Origin: Candidatus Faecalibacterium gallistercoris | GTDB taxonomy: Bacteria; Bacillota; Clostridia; Oscillospirales; Ruminococcaceae | Assembly (NCBI GenBank): GCA_019116585.1 | Contig: DXBJ01000046.1 | Span: 1 to 50,120, forward strand | Reading direction: 5' to 3' | Length of the DNA: 50,120 nt | Part shown: positions 1 to 8,415 of the stretch, piece after piece | How the letters are laid out: each line of letters starts with the position of its first letter | Numbering within the stretch: the first letter of the stretch is position 1 | Notes under the pieces: generated by a model | What the model was told of the DNA's origin: nothing | The model's input: the letters and a program-made list of their open reading frames with translations, nothing else | The model's database searches: none | Made by a program: the position numbers and the translations under genes

Positions 1-33
1 ACATGTGCGGATGGACGGGACACATACAGGGAA

Positions 34-90
34 ATTGAGCGCTGAGAGTATGCGAGGCCGCAAGGCCGAGTGCGCGGTTCAGCGCTCAAT
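34..90. other. Long intergenic hairpin followed by a T-rich run
   Basis: Twelve bases at 34-45 (ATTGAGCGCTGA) are the exact reverse complement of 79-90, with an inner GGCC-GCAA-GGCC hairpin. TTTTG follows on the plus strand, so it could terminate a plus-strand transcript entering from the left. No gene is visible in 1-208. Confidence 0.5.
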
Positions 91-108
91 TTTGTCCCCA
101 GGGGGATA

Positions 109-162
109 CCAGGGGGAAGGAATTTCTGTCCTGCGTAGCAGGCAGAAATGGGTTCCCCCTGG
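109..162. repeat. REP-like palindromic hairpin
   Basis: CCAGGGGGAA at 109-118 pairs with TTCCCCCTGG at 153-162. Inside are ATTTCTG/CAGAAAT and CCTGC/GCAGG arms, giving a nearly continuous stem of over 20 pairs. A CCAGGGGG unit also occurs just upstream at about 98. There is no T-run, so it looks more like an intergenic palindromic repeat than a terminator. Confidence 0.5.
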
Positions 163-208
163 AGCATGGCGCAAAAGCGCCACGCTGAGGCCCGGGCCTG
201 ATGCGGGG

Positions 209-581
209 AATTAGATGACGTTTTCCAGCAGCTCGGCCAGGGTGACGCCGTAGAGCTGCGCCAGCAGGCGAGGTTGGACATGGTGGGGTCGGTCTCGCCG
301 GTCTCCCACTTGGAGACGGCCTGCCGGGACACCCCGAGGCTCTCGGCCACAAACTCCTGGGTCATTTTGCAGCGGGTGCGGTGGTCCTTGAGGGTCTCGG
401 ACAGGGTCCGGCGGACGGCGGCGGTCTCCTTTTTCACCTCCTGGGCCTTGGCATGGGTCCTGATGTAGATCCACAGGGCCCGGATGCACAGGACCATCAG
501 GATCACCGGGATCACAAAGACGGCGGCCAGGATCAGAAGGGATAAAAGCATTCCGACAATTTCGATCGCAGCAAGTTTCAT
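209..581 (-). pseudogene. Membrane-anchored XRE-type HTH protein, frameshifted
   Basis: The frame starts at ATG 581, preceded by an AAAGGAG site. It encodes an N-terminal membrane segment (about residues 8-36, rich in L, I and V), a basic linker, and a Cro/CI-type helix-turn-helix with QEFVAESLGVSRQAVSKWET followed by GETDPTMSNL. Near 268-280 the frame is lost. The expected tail (AQLYGVTLAELLENVI) continues in another frame to the stop at 209, so one indel separates the two parts. Other Firmicute XRE regulators end in a similar tail, so the intact protein was probably about 123 residues. This may be a true pseudogene or a sequencing error. The layout, with the membrane helix before the HTH, is the reverse of the XRE gene at 36021. 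The target is unknown. Confidence 0.6.
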
Positions 582-724
582 AACGATCAGCTCCTTTCGT
601 TTGGTGGCTTCAGTCTACCAGAAAGGGCCGGTTGCATCCACCAACTATCCCGCAACTTTTGGTTGCAGCGGGGGTTTTGCCCCCTGGCCGGGGCGAAAAG
701 GGCCGCAGGGCCCGGCAGGGCCCG

Positions 725-2053
725 TTAGAATTCCTTCCAGAACAGCCCCCCGCTGGTCTGGAACAGGGGCCAGGGGCTGATGCTCTTGCTGCCCAGCTTG
801 AAGTCCATGGTCAGGGTCTCCCCCACCTGGCCCAGGGCGTCCCCGCGGGCCACGGTCTGCCCCGGCTGGACGTGGATGCTCCCCAGGCCGTAGAGGTAGC
901 TGCGCAGGCCGCAGCCGTGGTCGATCACCACCGTGTTGCCGGTCAGGCCCAGCTCCTGGGCCACCGCCACCACCCCGTCGGCGGGGGCCCGCACCGGGTC
1001 GCCGGGGATGGTGTAGAGCAGGGTGGAGTTGGACTGCCCTGCCCGGGCCCCGCCCATCACCTTGGTCTGGCCGTAGTCCAAAAGGACGGTGTACAGCTCC
1101 ACCGGGCACAGGAAAGCCCCGTGCCACATTTTTTCCCGGGCGGGGGCCTCGTAGAGGGACCAGATCACGTTGCGGAACTCCTCCGCCGCGCCGCTGGGGG
1201 CGGGCGGGTCGGGCTGGGCCTCGGCCTCGCCAAAGGTCTTGGCCGTCACCACCAGGGTGAGGGGCAGGGTCTGGCCGTTGACCGTGACGGCGATGTCGTG
1301 GCTGCCGGCGGAGGCGTTGTAGGCCGCCGGGATATAGCACCGCCACCCCGCGGGGCTGCGGACGCACTGGACGCTGCCCAGGTCGGTCTCGACGGCGGGG
1401 GTGCCGCTGCCCACCATGCCGCTGATCTCGAGAGCGGCCACCCCGCCCTGCTCGATCCGCTGGGCCGAAAGGGTCAGCTCCGCCGAAGCCTGGATGGTGA
1501 ACCGGAAGGCGTACCGGTAATACCCCGCCGGCCGGGCCGGCCGCTCCAGGCCGCTGCCCGGCAGGACGGCCCCGTCGGCGGGCTGGCCGAAACCGACGTC
1601 GGTCATCCCCACAGGCAGCCGCCAGACCGTCAGCTCGGCCTTGTATTCCCCGTTGGCGGGGTAGAGGAAGGCCGCATAATCCTCCACCGGGCCGTCGAAG
1701 TAGGCCGCGTCCCCCATGCCGTCGGCGGTGATGCGCAGGGTGGCGTATGTAGCCCATTCGGGCAGGGTGATCTCCGGGTGGGCCTCATAGAGGACGCCCA
1801 GCTTTTCCACCGACAGGGTGGAAGGGCTGTAAAAGGCCTTGTCCAGCATCCCGCCCACCAGCGGCACCCGCCAGCGGCTGCCGTTCACCGTCAGGGCCGC
1901 CCCGCCAAACTGGGCGTCGGGGGCGGGCAGGCTGCCGCTGGTGGTAAAAGCGTAGCTGGCCGCCATCACCGCCCCCAGCAGGACGGCCACCCCCAGCGCC
2001 ACCCCCAGCAGCCACAGCAGGACATGCCGGAGGGCATTCAAAACGATCCGCAT
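725..2053 (-). CDS. Membrane-anchored degenerate M23/LytM-domain protein
   Basis: A 442-residue protein starting at ATG 2053 behind GGAGGAGG. An N-terminal membrane segment (about residues 8-32) is followed by an extracytoplasmic region of unknown fold and a C-terminal LytM-like domain from about residue 310. That domain is recognised by PVRAPADGVVAVA, TVVIDHGCGLRSYLYGL and VQPGQTVARGDALGQVG. The M23 zinc ligands are missing. Where the family has HxGxD there is SNSTLLYT; the YxHL position reads YLYGL; the final HLHF position reads TMDF. By analogy with catalytically dead LytM proteins such as EnvC and NlpD, it may bind peptidoglycan or activate a hydrolase, but this is inference. It is transcribed alone on the minus strand. 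Confidence 0.75.
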   Translation of the reverse strand: MRIVLNALRHVLLWLLGVALGVAVLLGAVMAASYAFTTSGSLPAPDAQFGGAALTVNGSRWRVPLVGGMLDKAFYSPSTLSVEKLGVLYEAHPEITLPEWATYATLRITADGMGDAAYFDGPVEDYAAFLYPANGEYKAELTVWRLPVGMTDVGFGQPADGAVLPGSGLERPARPAGYYRYAFRFTIQASAELTLSAQRIEQGGVAALEISGMVGSGTPAVETDLGSVQCVRSPAGWRCYIPAAYNASAGSHDIAVTVNGQTLPLTLVVTAKTFGEAEAQPDPPAPSGAAEEFRNVIWSLYEAPAREKMWHGAFLCPVELYTVLLDYGQTKVMGGARAGQSNSTLLYTIPGDPVRAPADGVVAVAQELGLTGNTVVIDHGCGLRSYLYGLGSIHVQPGQTVARGDALGQVGETLTMDFKLGSKSISPWPLFQTSGGLFWKEF

Positions 2054-2182
2054 ACCGATTCCTCCTCCTTTTTACCATCTGCCGCAAAACGGAAAGGGCG
2101 CACCGAAAGGGAGCGTAACATCCCCCCGGTGCGCCCTGAATCCATTTTTGCCAGGGCATCAAAACCCTGCGCCCGCGGGGCG

Positions 2183-2392
2183 TTACTCCGCGGCGTCCTC
2201 GCCGGCCTCGGTGCCGGCGGGCTCTTCTTCGTCCTCGCTGCTGGCGGGGACGGCTTCGTCCTCACCGAACAGCAGACGCTCGTATTCGTCCAGCTCCTTC
2301 TCACGGCGGCGGAGGTAGACAGCCACAGCGGCCAGTGCGCCGGCGACGGCGGCCAGCGCTGCGATGACAGCGATCAGACAGGATTTCTTCAT
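2183..2392 (-). CDS. Small single-pass membrane protein with acidic tail
   Basis: A 69-residue protein. ATG 2392 is preceded by AAAGGAG at 12 bases. One hydrophobic helix (about residues 4-26, Ala/Val/Leu-rich) is followed by a basic stretch (YLRRREKELDEYERLL) and a tail rich in Glu, Asp and Ala. The frame is open upstream, and an alternative ATG at 2524, 9 bases after GGGAGG and just below a good promoter, would add 44 basic, amphipathic residues. The start is therefore uncertain. No family is recognised. Confidence 0.55.
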   Translation of the reverse strand: MKKSCLIAVIAALAAVAGALAAVAVYLRRREKELDEYERLLFGEDEAVPASSEDEEEPAGTEAGEDAAE

Positions 2393-2584
2393 GGGTCGAG
2401 CACTCTCCTTTTCACGCGCAAGGCGTTTTTTCAAGTCATGGTACCGGGCGGCAAGGCGGAGCAGCAGCCTCAGCCCCCAGGACAGGGCCGTCAGCATATG
2501 GACAGAAAGCTTGAGCATCAACATAACAGCAGCCCTCCCCGCCCGGCAGGGGCAGCATTCGGCGCATACCCCCGGAATATCTCT

Positions 2585-2613
2585 ATTATACCCGCAGCGA
2601 GGCAAAATTACAA
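2585..2613 (-). promoter_or_regulatory. Promoter of the small membrane protein gene
   Basis: On the minus strand, TTGTAA (2608-2613) and TATAAT (2585-2590) are 17 bases apart. The expected transcript start is near 2578, about 50 bases above the longer start at 2524. Confidence 0.55.
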
Positions 2614-2634
2614 CCGGAAAGCTCAAAAAAACTG

Positions 2635-3690
2635 TCAGCCAAACAGGAATGGCCGGTACGCTTTGAAGGCCCCGGGCAGGGCGTAGCGGCCTTCCAGCCC
2701 GCCGGCGCCGGTCCAGACGCAGCCCTCGGGGGCGTCCTGGGCGGGCACGTCCGCCAGCCAGCCGGTCATCTGCCACTCCACGTGGGAGAAGATGTGCCGG
2801 GCCGCAGGCAGGGGCGACGGCTGGCTGCCGCCGGGGTCCAGCCCCAGGCCGGCCAGGGCCTGGCGCACAGCCTGGGGGCCGTCCAGCCGCACCCCCTCAA
2901 AGGCGGGGGGCTGCCACAGCCCGGCCAGCAGGCCGGCGGCGGGCCGCTTTTGCAGCAGCCACTCCCCCGACGCCCCGCTGCGCACCAGGACCACCGTCAC
3001 CGGCAGGACCCGGCGGGGCTTGGCCTCCGCCTTATGGGGCAGGTCCTGGGCGGCGCCGGCCTTGCGCCCTTCGCAGAAGGGGGCCAGGGGGCACTGGCCG
3101 CACAGGGGCGCGCCCCCCGGCAGGCAGACCAGGGCCCCCAGCTCCATCAGGGCCTGGTTGTAGTCCCCGGGGGCGTCGGGGGGCTGGTGCTCCATCACCC
3201 GGGCGGTGAACCGCTTTTTGACGGCGGGCTCGGTGATGGAGCCGCCGTCGTTGTACAGCCGGGCAAACACCCGCAGCACGTTGCCGTCCACGGCGGGGAC
3301 GGCCAGCCCGAACCCGATGGAGGCGATGGCCCCGGCGGTGTAGGGCCCGATGCCGGGCAGGGCCAGCAGGGCGTCGTAGCTGGCGGGCAACAGGCCGCCG
3401 TACTGCCGGCAGACCAGCTGGGCGGCTTTCTGCATACTGTGGACCCGGCGGTAGTAGCCCAGCCCCTCCCACAGCTTGTCCAGCCGCTCGGGCGGGCAGG
3501 CCGCCAGGGCCGGGATGTCGGGCAGCTCCCGGACGAAACGCTCGTAATAGGGCAGGGCCGTGGCCACACGGGTCTGCTGCAGCATGATCTCGCTGACCCA
3601 GATGTGGTAGGGGGTGGGGTCGTCCCGGAAGGGCAGGCTGCGCCGGTTCCGCCGGAACCAGTCCAAAAGGGCGGGGGCGATGTGTTCCAC
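2635..3690 (-). CDS. mutY: A/G-specific adenine glycosylase MutY
   Basis: Removes adenine mispaired with 8-oxoguanine, starting base-excision repair. The chosen start is GTG 3690, because GGGAGG lies 7 bases before it; the ATG at 3726 has no ribosome binding site. The 351-residue protein has the catalytic Glu in SEIMLQQTRV, the helix-hairpin-helix LPGIGPYTAGAIA, and the catalytic Asp region AVDGNVLRVFAR. Four cysteines in CLPGGAPLCGQCPLAPFC form the Fe-S cluster site (C-x7-C-x2-C-x5-C as counted here). A C-terminal NUDIX-like domain (QKRPAAGLLAGLWQPP) recognises oxoG. The gene is complete and of normal length. Confidence 0.95.
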   Translation of the reverse strand: MEHIAPALLDWFRRNRRSLPFRDDPTPYHIWVSEIMLQQTRVATALPYYERFVRELPDIPALAACPPERLDKLWEGLGYYRRVHSMQKAAQLVCRQYGGLLPASYDALLALPGIGPYTAGAIASIGFGLAVPAVDGNVLRVFARLYNDGGSITEPAVKKRFTARVMEHQPPDAPGDYNQALMELGALVCLPGGAPLCGQCPLAPFCEGRKAGAAQDLPHKAEAKPRRVLPVTVVLVRSGASGEWLLQKRPAAGLLAGLWQPPAFEGVRLDGPQAVRQALAGLGLDPGGSQPSPLPAARHIFSHVEWQMTGWLADVPAQDAPEGCVWTGAGGLEGRYALPGAFKAYRPFLFG

Positions 3691-3732
3691 GATAAGACCT
3701 CCCAAACAAAAAGCATCCTTGTGCATGGCGGA

Positions 3733-3772
3733 ACGAAAAGTCCAGCCGGACGGCGGATGCGTCCGGCTGGAC
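3733..3772 (-). terminator. Rho-independent terminator of asnS
   Basis: A perfect 12-bp stem (GTCCAGCCGGAC, 3740-3751, against 3761-3772) with a 9-base loop. It is followed on the minus strand by TTTTCGTT. It lies 30 bases beyond the asnS stop codon. Confidence 0.9.
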
Positions 3773-3802
3773 CCATGCGGGGCGGAAAGCGCGCCCCGGC
3801 GT

Positions 3803-5191
3803 TTAAAATCCGTAAGCGGTGCGGGGGAAGGGCAGCACGTCCCGGATGTTCTGGATGCCGGTGAGGTACATCAGCATCCGCTCAAAGCCCAGGCCGAAGC
3901 CCGCGTGCTCCACCGTGCCGAACCGGCGCAGGTCCAGATACCAGTCGTAGCCGGCCTTGTCCAGGCCCAGCTCGTCCATGCGGGCGGCCAGCTTGCCGTA
4001 GTCCTCTTCGCGCTGGCTGCCGCCGATCAGCTCGCCGATGCCGGGCACCAGCATATCGGCGGCGGCCACCGTCCGGCCGTCGGGGTTCTGCTTCATGTAG
4101 AAGCTCTTGATCTCCTTGGGGTAGTCGGTGACAAAGACGGGCTTCTGGAACACCACCTCGGTCAGGTAGCGCTCGTGCTCGGTCTGGATGTCCACCCCCC
4201 ACTCCACCGGGTACTGGAACTTTTTGTTGTTCTTTTTCAGGATCTCGATGGCGTCGGTGTAGCTGACCCGGCTGAACTCGCTGCCGGCCACCAGCTCCAG
4301 CCGCTCGATCAGCCCCTTGTCGATGAACTTGTTGAAGAAGTCCATCTCGTCGGGGCAGTTGTCCAGCACATAGCGGATGACGTACTTGGTCATGGCCTCG
4401 GCCACGTCCATATAGCCGGACAGGTCGCAGAAGGCCATCTCCGGCTCGATCATCCAGAACTCGGCGGCGTGCCGGGTGGTAAAGCTCTTCTCCGCCCGGA
4501 AGGTGGGCCCGAAGGTGTATACCTTGCCAAAGGCCATGGCCATGGCCTCGGCCTCCAGCTGGCCCGACACGGTCAGGTTGACCGGCTTGCCGAAGAAATC
4601 CTGGCTGTAGTCGGTGCGGCCGTCCTCAGTTTTGGGCAGGTCGTCCAGGTCCAGGGTGGTGACCCGGAACATCTCGCCCGCGCCCTCGCAGTCGGAGGCG
4701 GTCAGGATGGGCGAATGGGCGTAGACGAAGCCGTTCTCCTGGAAGAAGCGGTGGATGGCGTAGGCCGCCACGCTGCGCACCCGGAACGCCGCGTTGAAGG
4801 TGTTGGTGCGGGGGCGCAGGGTGGGCATGGTGCGCAGGTACTCCATGCTCATCTTCTTCTTTTGCAGGGGGTAGTCCTCCGAGGGGCAGGCGCCCAGGAT
4901 CTCGATGCGGTCGGCGTTCAGCTCAAAGGGCTGCTTGGCCTGGGGGGTCAGGATCAGGCGGCCGGTCACCCGCATGCTGGTGTACAGGCCGGCGTGGGCC
5001 ACCTCCTCGTAGTTGGGGAGCTTGGCCGCCTCAAAGACCACCTGCAGGGTCTTGAAGCTGCTGCCGTCCGACAGGGCGATGAAGCCGATGTTCTTGCTGT
5101 CGCGGATGTTCTTGGCCCAGCCGCAGACGGTCAGCTCGGTCCCGTCGGCAGGGGTGGCGCGGTAGAGGGATGCGATCTCGGTGCGTTCCAT
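3803..5191 (-). CDS. asnS: Asparaginyl-tRNA synthetase
   Basis: Class II aminoacyl-tRNA synthetase that charges tRNA-Asn, 462 residues. The N-terminal OB-fold anticodon-binding domain ([23 protein letters not shown]) is followed by the class II core. Motif 2 is seen in [21 protein letters not shown], shown here as FRAEKS and [11 protein letters not shown]. The class II motif 3 region is [27 protein letters not shown], here [13 protein letters not shown] and DVLPFPRT. The ending [12 protein letters not shown] is typical of AsnS rather than AspS. The start ATG 5191 follows GGAGGTAAAACGTT. Expression is controlled by a T-box leader with its own promoter, so the enzyme responds to uncharged tRNA-Asn. 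Confidence 0.97.
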   Translation of the reverse strand: MERTEIASLYRATPADGTELTVCGWAKNIRDSKNIGFIALSDGSSFKTLQVVFEAAKLPNYEEVAHAGLYTSMRVTGRLILTPQAKQPFELNADRIEILGACPSEDYPLQKKKMSMEYLRTMPTLRPRTNTFNAAFRVRSVAAYAIHRFFQENGFVYAHSPILTASDCEGAGEMFRVTTLDLDDLPKTEDGRTDYSQDFFGKPVNLTVSGQLEAEAMAMAFGKVYTFGPTFRAEKSFTTRHAAEFWMIEPEMAFCDLSGYMDVAEAMTKYVIRYVLDNCPDEMDFFNKFIDKGLIERLELVAGSEFSRVSYTDAIEILKKNNKKFQYPVEWGVDIQTEHERYLTEVVFQKPVFVTDYPKEIKSFYMKQNPDGRTVAAADMLVPGIGELIGGSQREEDYGKLAARMDELGLDKAGYDWYLDLRRFGTVEHAGFGLGFERMLMYLTGIQNIRDVLPFPRTAYGF

Positions 5192-5318
5192 AACGTTTTA
5201 CCTCCGTTCAAGTGCACACGTTTCGGTCTGCCCGGCCGGGCGGCGCGTGCGCCCGGCCGGAGCGTCCAAAGGAGGGCGCTGCCGCCCCGCAGGCGGGACG
5301 GGGCCCCTCTTTGGCATG

Positions 5319-5615
5319 AAAAAAGACAGCTTTTGCCCTTGCTCCAGGGCGAACAAGCTGTCTTGTAATGTCCGCGGTGCCACCTGAATTCACCGGCCGG
5401 CGGCCGGTCTCGTTATGCTCCGTCCCTCCAGGGGGATAAGCACTCCCCTTTTAACGCGGGGGCGGGCGGCGCGCCTACTGCCCGCCTTGCGGAAAGGGGG
5501 GTTCAGCTTGCAGCTCCCGGGTGTTCGTTCGCCTCCCCTGCGGGCAGGCTCGCAGCGCCGCCTGCTCTCTGGGCCGTCGTGGGGGAGGGTACTTTTCCCG
5601 ATCCTAGCTTTTGGT
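5319..5615 (-). promoter_or_regulatory. T-box riboswitch leader of asnS
   Basis: On the minus strand the T-box core AGGTGGCACCGCGG lies at 5372-5385. It is followed by a terminator (5319-5365) whose arms AAGACAGCTT and AGCTGTCTT end in a T-run. The upstream 200 bases would form stem I, including an AGAGAG segment. An AAC codon at 5501-5503 is a candidate Asn specifier, which fits the downstream gene but was not proven by folding. In this family, uncharged tRNA pairs with the specifier and T-box and favours the antiterminator. Confidence 0.9.
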
Positions 5616-5621
5616 AGTGAA

Positions 5622-5650
5622 ACTATAGCATATCTGCGCGGGTTTGTCAA
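5622..5650 (-). promoter_or_regulatory. Promoter of the asnS T-box transcript
   Basis: TTGACA (5645-5650) and TATAGT (5622-5627) are separated by 17 bases on the minus strand. The -35 box overlaps the spoIIP stop codon. Predicted transcript start is near 5615. Confidence 0.85.
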
Positions 5651-6774
5651 CCGGCCTGTGTAAAAAGGGAGGCCAGGGCGTTGGCGGCCAGCTGCCCGGC
5701 GTAGAGGGCCTCGTTCAGGTTGTTGCCGTGGGTGCCGATCTCGATCAGCAGGCTGCCGGTGGTCAGGTCCTGGTTGTAGAACCGGTAGCTGAACAGCACC
5801 GGCCGGGTAAAGCCGGGGTACATCCCTTCCATGGCCCCCTCCCAGGCGGCGGCAAAGCGCAGGTTCTGCCGCCAGTTGGGCAGGGACACGGTGGACCCGT
5901 TGTCGCACCCGCAGATCAGCATGACCTGGGCGGCCTTGCGGCCGTTCACCTCCACCACCGGGGCCATGCGGGTGCCGTCCTCCTTTTCGATGGCGTCCCG
6001 GTGGACGTCCAGCACCACCTTGATGCTGGGGTACTGGGCCAGGTACTGCTGGACCACCGCCCGGCTGTTGCCGTAGCTGCCGGTGTAGCTGGGGTAGTCG
6101 TTCAGGCTCTGGTCGTGGAGGGTGTGGATGCCCGCAGCGTTGAGGGTGTCGGCCATGACGGCCCCCACCGCGCACATGTTGGCGGCCCGGTCGGTGGTGC
6201 GGGCCCCGTCCCCGGGCAGGAACCACAGCCCCTCGGCGGGGCGGTAGCACTCGGTGGCGTGGGTGTGCATGATCAGGACCTGGGGTTCGGGGCTGTTCAG
6301 CTCGATGTGGAAGGGCAGGGGGTTCTGGATCTCGGCGGCCACCTCGGCGGAGGGGACGCTGGTGTTGTTTTTGATGGTGCCGGCGGCGCAGGCGATGTAT
6401 TTTTCGCCGCTGCCCTGGCCGTAAGAGGTCTCGGCCACGGTGCCGGCGTCCTGGGGCTTGTCGGCGTCGGTCAGGAGGGGCACCAGATAGCTCTCGATGG
6501 CGGCGGGGTCCAGGGCGGGCGCGGGCGCGGTGGAGGAGGCGGGGCCGCTGTCCCCGGAGGCGGCGCTGTCCGCCCCGCCGGGCTGTTCCGCCTGCCCCTG
6601 TTCCAGAGCGGTGCGGAGGGCGGGCAGAGGCCCCGCCAGCGCCCCCGCCAGGACCAGGGCCAGCCCCCGGCCCCAGAAGGTCAGGGCCAGCATCACCGCC
6701 GCCGCGGTCAGGGCCGCCCGGCCTGTCCCGGGGCCCGGCTGGCCCGGCCCGGGCTGCCTGCGCTCCTGCTGCAT
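5647..6774 (-). CDS. spoIIP: Stage II sporulation protein P (peptidoglycan hydrolase)
   Basis: A 375-residue SpoIIP. In the family this is an amidase/endopeptidase that, with SpoIID and SpoIIM, thins septal peptidoglycan during engulfment. An N-terminal membrane anchor (about residues 25-48) precedes a low-complexity Ala/Ser/Pro linker. The catalytic domain carries IMHTHATECY, VVLDVHRDAI and LLIEIGTHGNNLNEA, containing the likely metal-binding His and Glu residues. It starts at ATG 6774 behind GGGGGCGG. It lies 73 bases downstream of gpr in the same orientation, the gpr-spoIIP order known from Bacillus. Confidence 0.95.
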   Translation of the reverse strand: MQQERRQPGPGQPGPGTGRAALTAAAVMLALTFWGRGLALVLAGALAGPLPALRTALEQGQAEQPGGADSAASGDSGPASSTAPAPALDPAAIESYLVPLLTDADKPQDAGTVAETSYGQGSGEKYIACAAGTIKNNTSVPSAEVAAEIQNPLPFHIELNSPEPQVLIMHTHATECYRPAEGLWFLPGDGARTTDRAANMCAVGAVMADTLNAAGIHTLHDQSLNDYPSYTGSYGNSRAVVQQYLAQYPSIKVVLDVHRDAIEKEDGTRMAPVVEVNGRKAAQVMLICGCDNGSTVSLPNWRQNLRFAAAWEGAMEGMYPGFTRPVLFSYRFYNQDLTTGSLLIEIGTHGNNLNEALYAGQLAANALASLFTQAG

Positions 6775-6847
6775 CCGTCCGCCCCCTTTCCCATGGTATA
6801 CACACCAGTTGTATGCGAGGCAAAGGGGTTTTATGCCGGGCGGCGGG

Positions 6848-7627
6848 TCACGGGTTGGCCAGCCAGCAGAGCTGGTTGAGGGTCAGGCGGGGCTGCAGGG
6901 CCCGGTTGATGGCCGCCCCCAGCAGGGCCGCCCCGTGGGCGATGACGCTGTCCAGCGCCCGGGGGGTGACCACCAGATCCCGGCCCTCGGCGGCCTCCAT
7001 CAGGGTGGGGATGCCCGCCGCGATCACCGGCAGCCCCAGCCCGGCGGCGTCCAGGTGGCGGCCGCTGCGGGGCTGGGCCGGCGCGAGCCCGGTGTCGGAC
7101 AGCTGGATGGTCCGGCCCAGCCGCTTCGGGTCGGAGGAGCAGAGGCTGTCCACGCATAAGAGGGCGGCGGGCCGCACCGCCCCCACCAACGCCCCGGCCA
7201 GGGCCTGCAGGCTGATGCCCGCCGCCTGGGACACCCCGGGGGCCACGGCGGCCACCGGCCGGATGCCTTTCAAAGGCAGGGTGTGGCCCATGGTCACCAG
7301 GACATGCTGGACGGTGCGGGGGCCCAGGGCGTCGGCGGTCACCCGGCGGTTGCCCACCCCCAGCACCAGCACCGGCCCCGAGGGGGGCAGCAGGGCGGCC
7401 AGCTCGGCCGCCGCCGTCTCGATGACCTGGGTGTCCCGCTCGTCCAGCAGGCTGAGGCTGGGGGTCTCCAGGGTGACGTACCGCCCCCGGGGCCGGGCCA
7501 GGCCGTCCCGGGACACCTCCACCCGGGTCACCGTGACCCCGCCCCGCCGGACCGTGGCCAGGCGCACCCCGCCGGGGTCCCCCTGTCCGGAGCCAAAAAG
7601 CTCGTCTGCCATGTCGGTATACCGCAT
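6848..7627 (-). CDS. gpr: GPR endopeptidase (germination protease)
   Basis: The spore protease that degrades small acid-soluble spore proteins at germination. The start is ATG 7627 behind AAAGGAGG, giving 259 residues, which is short compared with about 370 in Bacillus. Recognisable family segments are VLVLGVGNRRVTADALGP, GHTLPLKGIRPVAAVAPGV, AALLCVDSLCSSD and GRTIQLSDTGLAPA. The C-terminal region is truncated relative to Bacillus GPR, as in other Clostridia. It is divergent from rpsT, a common arrangement, and is probably co-transcribed with spoIIP. Confidence 0.93.
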   Translation of the reverse strand: MRYTDMADELFGSGQGDPGGVRLATVRRGGVTVTRVEVSRDGLARPRGRYVTLETPSLSLLDERDTQVIETAAAELAALLPPSGPVLVLGVGNRRVTADALGPRTVQHVLVTMGHTLPLKGIRPVAAVAPGVSQAAGISLQALAGALVGAVRPAALLCVDSLCSSDPKRLGRTIQLSDTGLAPAQPRSGRHLDAAGLGLPVIAAGIPTLMEAAEGRDLVVTPRALDSVIAHGAALLGAAINRALQPRLTLNQLCWLANP

Positions 7628-7715
7628 TTTGCGCCTCCTTTGGCCGGGTTTGGGCCCGCCTTTTGGCCAAAGTGTGGGCAAATAAAAATTTTTCAAACAA
7701 AATTTGAAAAAAAGC

Positions 7716-7744
7716 TTGCGCAGATGCGGCGAATATGGTATCAT
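7716..7744 (+). promoter_or_regulatory. Promoter of rpsT
   Basis: TTGCGC (7716-7721) and TATCAT (7739-7744) with a 17-base spacer, 40 bases before the rpsT start. Confidence 0.65.
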
Positions 7745-7783
7745 AAGATGCGCTGTTATAGGTAGCCAAGGAGGTGGAACGAA

Positions 7784-8044
7784 TTGCCTAACATCAAATC
7801 TCAGAAGGACCGCGTTGTCCAGTCTGCTGCAGAGCGGGCCCACAACAAGGCCATTAAGACCAACCTGAAAACAGTCGTCAAGAAGGCAAACGCTGCCATC
7901 GATGCCAAAGCCGCTGACAAGGACGCAACTGTCCTGGCTGCTGTTTCCGCGATCGACAAGGCCCGCGCCAAGGGCGTGCTGAAGAAAAACACCGCGTCCC
8001 GCAAGATCAGCCGTATGGCCAAGCGCGCCAACAAGGCAGTCTAA
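7784..8044 (+). CDS. rpsT: 30S ribosomal protein S20
   Basis: An 86-residue, lysine- and alanine-rich S20 protein that binds 16S rRNA early in 30S assembly. It starts at TTG 7784, 8 bases after AAGGAGG. The start MPNIKSQKDRVVQSAAER and the segment KNTASRKISRMAKRANKAV are typical. Codon use is less G+C-biased than in the neighbours, as expected of a highly expressed gene. It forms a single-gene unit with its own promoter and terminator. Confidence 0.97.
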   Translation: MPNIKSQKDRVVQSAAERAHNKAIKTNLKTVVKKANAAIDAKAADKDATVLAAVSAIDKARAKGVLKKNTASRKISRMAKRANKAV

Positions 8045-8049
8045 GCCGT

Positions 8050-8340
8050 TCACGACTGGTTCGATACGATTGACGAGCAAAGCTCTCCGCGCCACTCATC
8101 CGGCAGGAGAGCTTTTGTTTTTACCGGCTCCAGCAGGCCGTCGGGGCCGGGGCCGGGCACGGGCAGCCAGAGCCAGCCCAGCGCGCATCCCAGGCAGGCC
8201 AGCCCGGCCAGGGCCAGCGCCTCCGGGCCATAGCCGGGCCCCCGCCCCCCGAGGGCGGCCCACAGGCCCTGCCCCGCCCACCAGAAGGGCGGCAGGAGGG
8301 CCAGGGCGGCCGACAGCCTAAAACAGAACGTGCAGAACAT
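8050..8340 (-). CDS. Hypothetical small membrane protein
   Basis: A possible 96-residue protein from ATG 8340 behind GGGGGCG. It has two hydrophobic stretches (about residues 5-30 and 40-60) rich in Ala, Leu, Gly and Trp. It lies 76 bases downstream of spoVAE in the same direction. Its 3' part overlaps the rpsT terminator region on the opposite strand, which lowers confidence. No family is recognised. Confidence 0.4.
   Translation of the reverse strand: MFCTFCFRLSAALALLPPFWWAGQGLWAALGGRGPGYGPEALALAGLACLGCALGWLWLPVPGPGPDGLLEPVKTKALLPDEWRGELCSSIVSNQS
8079..8122 (+). terminator. Terminator of rpsT
   Basis: AGCTCTCC and GGAGAGCT form the stem around an 18-base loop and are followed by TTTGTTTTT. 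It lies 35 bases past the rpsT stop codon. Confidence 0.85.
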
Positions 8341-8415
8341 AACAAAACGCCCCCTTTGCCCTCCAGCATACAGCGGCCGGAGCGCAAAGGAGGGTGTTGT
8401 GTGTCGAGGGGGCGG

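Noticed and set aside
632-2686. Long plus-strand open frame (684 codons)
   Set aside because: It is an antisense shadow of the M23-like gene, caused by high G+C; its translation is low-complexity Gly/Ala/His/Arg and lacks a ribosome binding site.
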